8,225 bases of DNA from Candidatus Shapirobacteria bacterium (lineage in GTDB: Bacteria > Patescibacteriota > Microgenomatia > UBA12405 > UBA6130). The notes under the pieces are model-generated. The model was given only the letters and a program-made list of their open reading frames with translations, was not told where the DNA came from and searched no databases. The translations under genes and the position numbers were made by a program. The stretch spans positions 1 to 8,225 of the forward strand of contig JALTFB010000036.1 in the NCBI GenBank assembly GCA_027007615.1, given 5' to 3'. This document shows, in pieces, positions 5,638 to 8,225 of this stretch; the first letter of the stretch is position 1, and each line of letters begins with the position of its first letter.

Positions 5638-7287
5638 ATGACGGAAAGATCAAAATTCTTAGGTCACCATCCGGAAACTGCTAAACTTCTTGGGGCGGTG
5701 CATCTTTCCTTGTCGGGAAGGTATCCGGATAGGAAAATGGAACAGGCAATTAATTATAACCTTGCCATGGCAGCGGTGCGCATGCTGAATAAATTATCGC
5801 AGGATAAGATTAAGGTTGATGTTCTTCGCTCGGCAGCTGATGGATCTTCTGACAATTTGGTAGAGATGCATTTTCCTCGGGGTTATAACTTTGATTTTGT
5901 CAGGTTGGCGGGGCCGAAAATTGACACCTCTGAAGAATACCGGGGCGATGGCGGCGGAGTTTCTGATTTTGCCAGCGTAATTTATTATCTTCTTTCAGAT
6001 AAGAAAGACTTAGTATCGATGGGGCCAGTTAAGCATGGTCGAAACATTCCTATTGCCGGTTTGCCGGTAGCGAAAACAGCCTCGATTTATACGGGTGATC
6101 CCGATTATAATTTAAGGTTCCATGTGAATCGGCCGTTTACGTTAGAGATGAACATTTCTCCTACGGCACTGGCTTTGAGATTATTGGGATCTGCCGATAC
6201 TAATGTTGTGATTAAAAATGGGCAAAAAAGATCCTCTTCCCAAGAGAAGGCGGCTATGTTGCGGTCACTGGTAACGGGAAGAGAAATGCTATTGAGAAAT
6301 CATTTGCTGGAAGTGGAAAAAACAAAAAGCGGAGAAACGGTTTATCGCCGCAGAACAGCTTTTTACTTGGTCTATGGAAGCAGTTTGGGTGGTTGGGGAA
6401 CGTTAGGCTTGGCGGGAGTGACAGCAGAAGCAAATTGGGAAATGGTGGATCGCCGCACCCGGGAAATGGCTGCTTGGATGAACAAATGGCCCAAAGAAGA
6501 AAGGCCAGCAAAAATGATAAGCATATTGAATATGGCCCCCACCGATGGCAAAGTAAAGGATGTGTATTTAGCGGCAGCCGTTTTAGGAGCGAGAAGGCGT
6601 TTTGCGGTGAAAAGATTGGGCCGGGAAGCAAGAATTATTGAAAAGGGGAAAAGGCAAGGCTATTTCATTCCGGTGGCCGACAATTTGGCTCAGGCGCGTA
6701 ATATGGTTGACAGTTGGGAATCAGTAACCCGAAAAATTCGCCAGGGGGGCGATTTAGGCCGAAAAGCTCTCGGAGCGTATAGGACATACGCTTCTCAATG
6801 GGAAGACGCGGTGCCATATTTTGGCATTAGTTTGGATATTGAGCACTTTTCTCATTATAAGACTACGGCAAAAGAGGTAAATTCATTTGTAAGAGAATTT
6901 GGCCAGAAGCGTTTGGAGTTGCTAGGCAGCAAAAGGGCTGCCCGTATTCCTACTCTAGTGGTTATTTATTCTGTTAACCCAAGAGGCTTGGGGCGTATTG
7001 TTAACTTGCAGCAATTGGACCAATATTGGCCCCAAGGCGGTATTTTAGTGCCAATAATTAATGATGGATTCGGTGGCGCGGCAGAAAAATTTTCAATGGA
7101 AATTGCTACGTTGACTGAATTGCAAAAAGGCAAGAAAGAAGCAGAAATAAAAGCGAATCCGCCTTTGGTGGGATCAATGGAATTTGTAACGCGGTGGGGG
7201 AAAACTTATGACAAGTTAAAAGACCCCGCTGATTTTTTAAGAAGAGCTACTAGTGGCGCGCCCCTTATTTTGGTTGCCAGCCAATAA
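5638..7287 (+). CDS. Uncharacterised 549-aa protein with possible glycoside-hydrolase-like (TIM-barrel) C-terminal half
   Basis: The ATG at 5638 is the first possible start, since an in-frame TAA lies two codons upstream. No Shine-Dalgarno site precedes it; the 15-bp spacer after the 472-aa gene is AT-rich, so translation may be coupled. Residues 1-340 match nothing I recognise. Residues 390-549 have alternating strand and helix segments recalling a barrel: VPYFGISLDIEHF (392-404, Asp400 and Glu402), IPTLVVIYSVNPRG (437-450), GGILVPIINDGFGG (467-480), MEFVTRWGKTYD (514-525) and a terminal APLILVASQ strand. Acidic residues at a strand end, followed later by a tryptophan-glycine-Tyr-Asp segment, occur in some glycoside-hydrolase-like barrels. 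I recall this only loosely and cannot name a family. No signal peptide, membrane span or cysteine is present. Catalytic activity is unproven; a non-enzymatic binding barrel is equally possible. It probably works with the 472-aa protein, its operon partner. Confidence 0.87.
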   Translation: MTERSKFLGHHPETAKLLGAVHLSLSGRYPDRKMEQAINYNLAMAAVRMLNKLSQDKIKVDVLRSAADGSSDNLVEMHFPRGYNFDFVRLAGPKIDTSEEYRGDGGGVSDFASVIYYLLSDKKDLVSMGPVKHGRNIPIAGLPVAKTASIYTGDPDYNLRFHVNRPFTLEMNISPTALALRLLGSADTNVVIKNGQKRSSSQEKAAMLRSLVTGREMLLRNHLLEVEKTKSGETVYRRRTAFYLVYGSSLGGWGTLGLAGVTAEANWEMVDRRTREMAAWMNKWPKEERPAKMISILNMAPTDGKVKDVYLAAAVLGARRRFAVKRLGREARIIEKGKRQGYFIPVADNLAQARNMVDSWESVTRKIRQGGDLGRKALGAYRTYASQWEDAVPYFGISLDIEHFSHYKTTAKEVNSFVREFGQKRLELLGSKRAARIPTLVVIYSVNPRGLGRIVNLQQLDQYWPQGGILVPIINDGFGGAAEKFSMEIATLTELQKGKKEAEIKANPPLVGSMEFVTRWGKTYDKLKDPADFLRRATSGAPLILVASQ

Positions 7288-7303
7288 TTTGGCTTAGACT
7301 TTT
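7279..7303 (+). terminator. Weak terminator-like hairpin at the end of the operon
   Basis: AGCCAA (7279-7284), loop TAAT and TTGGCT (7289-7294) form a perfect 6-bp stem. The loop contains the operon's TAA stop codon. A four-T run (7300-7303) follows after five bases. The stem is short and the T-run offset, so it would be a weak terminator. It lies in the 14-bp convergent gap before the 222-aa gene; on the minus strand no T-run follows the stem. Confidence 0.35.
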
Positions 7304-7970
7304 ATTCCAAACTGGAGAGGTCAAGGTTATTTTTAACAAACTCCCAAATGGGGCCTTCAAGCTCGGATATGCTTTCGGCACCTCCGGTGGGGGGCGGGGG
7401 AGTTTCGTAGGGATCGATAGCGGCCAGCGAATTGGTGCCGGGAAGAGCCTGCTGGCGGCCAAAGGTATTGCCGGCAAGGCTATAGGCAGCCATAAGCCGG
7501 CGGATTAGATAATCTTTAACGCTTTGGCAGCCCAACCCCTTTTCGACAGAATCTTTCCGACTAAACTGGGTTAAATACGGCGATATTACACTTTCTAAGT
7601 GTATTTCAAGAAGCTGGGGGTTAATTTCGGTTCCGGCTATCTCCCACATTGTTAAATATAATGTCGCCAGAATTTTCTGGCCCAGTGGCGAGCCTATGTC
7701 GCCAAAAACGCCGGCGTAAGGCTTGTTCTCTGGCCAAGATAAATTTTCCGTAGTACCAATGAGCCAGTTTTGCAATCGGTTTCTTATTGTTTCTACCGGA
7801 ATTTCCCTTTTTCCCCAACCTACCATTAGCACCTGTCGGGCCGAGTCAATAGCTCTCAAAAATCCGGGATCATTAAAGTCGGCGTTTGAAGAAAACGCCA
7901 ATCGCGCTAGAATAGTATTTCCCAGCCACGGCTCTAAATCTTCCGGCACAGGCCCCAGTTCTTGTTTCAT
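7302..7970 (-). CDS. Uncharacterised 222-aa protein, paralog of the 230-aa protein at 3400-4092
   Basis: No known family is recognised. The frame is open to an ATG at 8048, but I choose the ATG at 7970 (MKQELGPVPEDLEPWL) because a complete promoter lies between them, its TATAAT only seven bases before 7970. The result is 222 aa, close to the 230 of its paralog. It shares with the paralog, in order, ILATLYLTMWE (100-110), AIDPYETPPPP (184-194) and the tail GPIWEFVKNNLDLSSLE (206-222). The N-terminal third aligns only weakly. It has one cysteine (Cys148), no signal peptide and no membrane span. It converges on the 549-aa gene with 14 bp between stops, so the paralogs flank the operon on both sides in the same orientation. 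Duplication of a small partner protein followed by divergence is the simplest reading. Function unknown. Confidence 0.85.
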   Translation of the reverse strand: MKQELGPVPEDLEPWLGNTILARLAFSSNADFNDPGFLRAIDSARQVLMVGWGKREIPVETIRNRLQNWLIGTTENLSWPENKPYAGVFGDIGSPLGQKILATLYLTMWEIAGTEINPQLLEIHLESVISPYLTQFSRKDSVEKGLGCQSVKDYLIRRLMAAYSLAGNTFGRQQALPGTNSLAAIDPYETPPPPTGGAESISELEGPIWEFVKNNLDLSSLE

Positions 7971-7977
7971 AATGATT

Positions 7978-8006
7978 ATTATAGGTAACTTTTGGCTTAA
8001 TGGCAA
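7978..8006 (-). promoter_or_regulatory. Leaderless sigma70-type promoter of the 222-aa gene
   Basis: On the minus strand, TTGCCA (8006-8001), a 17-bp spacer and perfect TATAAT (7983-7978) are followed by AATCATT and the ATG at 7970. The stretch from -10 to start differs from the 230-aa gene's promoter at only two positions (AATCGCT there), with the same seven-base spacing. This decides the start of the gene. Confidence 0.68.
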
Positions 8007-8032
8007 GGGATTTATCCGCTGGTCCGCGATTC

Positions 8033-8062
8033 TTGACAAAGAGGCCATGGTGATGTTCTAAT
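8033..8062 (+). promoter_or_regulatory. Promoter of the membrane-protein gene at 8075
   Basis: Consensus TTGACA (8033-8038) is followed by an 18-bp spacer and TCTAAT (8057-8062), preceded by TG at 8054-8055 as in an extended -10. Twelve bases separate it from the ATG at 8075, giving a predicted leader of about six bases and no Shine-Dalgarno site. It is divergent from the 222-aa gene promoter within a 104-bp intergenic region. Confidence 0.55.
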
Positions 8063-8074
8063 TAATTTAACAAA

Positions 8075-8225
8075 ATGGCTCGGCAACCTGTTGGATTAGT
8101 GAAAGCGGGTAAATACTGGCGAAGGAAGACTTTGCTAACGGGTATTTTAGCTGTAAGTTTGGCTGTTGGCGTAGTTTTGGCAAAACAGCAGCAAGGAATC
8201 CGCCGCCGGGCCGCCAGCAGTCGTA
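8075..8225 (+). CDS. Start of a signal-anchored membrane or exported protein (partial)
   Basis: The open frame begins MARQPVGLVKAGKYWRRKTL and is still open at the window end after 50 codons. Residues 1-18 carry a positive cluster (Lys10, Lys13, Arg16, Arg17, Lys18). A hydrophobic stretch at 19-36 (TLLTGILAVSLAVGVVLA) follows, then a basic, glutamine-rich segment (KQQQGIRRRAASSR). This is a type II signal anchor or an uncleaved signal peptide; an Ala-rich cleavage site is possible but not clear. The gene has its own consensus-like promoter and is divergent from the 222-aa gene. Too little is present to name a family. It may belong to the module at 3400-7970 or start the next unit. Confidence 0.6.
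   Translation, partial: MARQPVGLVKAGKYWRRKTLLTGILAVSLAVGVVLAKQQQGIRRRAASSR

Noticed and set aside
5611..5640. A separate promoter or Shine-Dalgarno site for the 549-aa gene in the 15-bp gap
   Set aside because: The gap is only AT-rich sequence with no paired -35/-10 and no GGAG-like motif. Cotranscription with the 472-aa gene is simpler.
6254..6641. Minus-strand (6254-6631) and plus-strand (6393-6641) open frames inside the 549-aa gene
   Set aside because: Both are shadows of the real frame. The minus-strand peptide is rich in Pro, Phe and Leu, as expected from the complement of Lys/Gly/Glu codons.
7723..8061. A 112-codon plus-strand open frame antisense to the 222-aa gene
   Set aside because: It overlaps a better supported gene with a promoter, a paralog and conserved motifs, and it has no initiation signal of its own.
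1..8225. Recoded TGA (as in Gracilibacteria or SR1)
   Set aside because: TGA ends the upstream gene at 46-48 and the 472-aa gene at 5620-5622 at sensible points, and no gene has internal TGA, so the standard bacterial code fits.
1..8225. CRISPR array, tRNA, rRNA, insertion sequence or known defence or toxin-antitoxin system
   Set aside because: There are no direct repeats with spacers, no tRNA-like cloverleaf, no transposase, nuclease or helicase motifs and no terminal inverted repeats. The small paralogs do not resemble any toxin or antitoxin family I know.

Overview
The window looks like chromosomal sequence from an uncultured, streamlined bacterium. My best guess is a Parcubacteria-like member of the Patescibacteria/CPR. 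This rests on overall style: tight packing, a cobalamin-dependent class II ribonucleotide reductase, several genes that appear to be leaderless, and large proteins matching no family I know. No phylogenetic marker settles it. TGA, TAG and TAA all serve as stops, so the standard bacterial code (table 11) applies. I see no rRNA, tRNA, CRISPR array, insertion sequence or phage gene.

Region 1 (1-3362) is housekeeping and GC-rich. The last codons of an upstream gene, probably the regulator nrdR, overlap by ATGA with nrdJ, a complete class II adenosylcobalamin-dependent ribonucleotide reductase preceded by a perfect Shine-Dalgarno sequence. Facing it across 30 bp is fmt, methionyl-tRNA formyltransferase.

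Region 2 (3400-7970) is visibly more AT-rich and holds the unusual content. It has four uncharacterised genes in a symmetric layout: a 230-aa gene on the minus strand, a two-gene plus-strand operon (472 aa and 549 aa, 15 bp apart), then a 222-aa gene on the minus strand. The two outer proteins are diverged paralogs. They share a TMWE core, an IDP(F/Y)(D/E)TP segment and an EFV...LDL tail, and are expressed from nearly identical leaderless promoters. The 472-aa protein has a twin-arginine-like hydrophobic segment near residue 50, then a coiled coil and a long helical body. The 549-aa protein ends in what may be a TIM-barrel, glycoside-hydrolase-like half with a DIE motif. Three of the four proteins contain no cysteine and the fourth has one.

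Region 3 (7971-8225) is a second divergent promoter region followed by the start of a gene for a small, positively charged, signal-anchored membrane protein that runs off the window.

How the genes work together: nrdR-nrdJ is a dNTP-supply unit and fmt serves translation initiation. Region 2 reads as one co-inherited module, perhaps envelope-associated: a membrane-tethered helical protein, a possible carbohydrate-active or carbohydrate-binding partner, and two related small proteins. That function is inference from layout and motifs.
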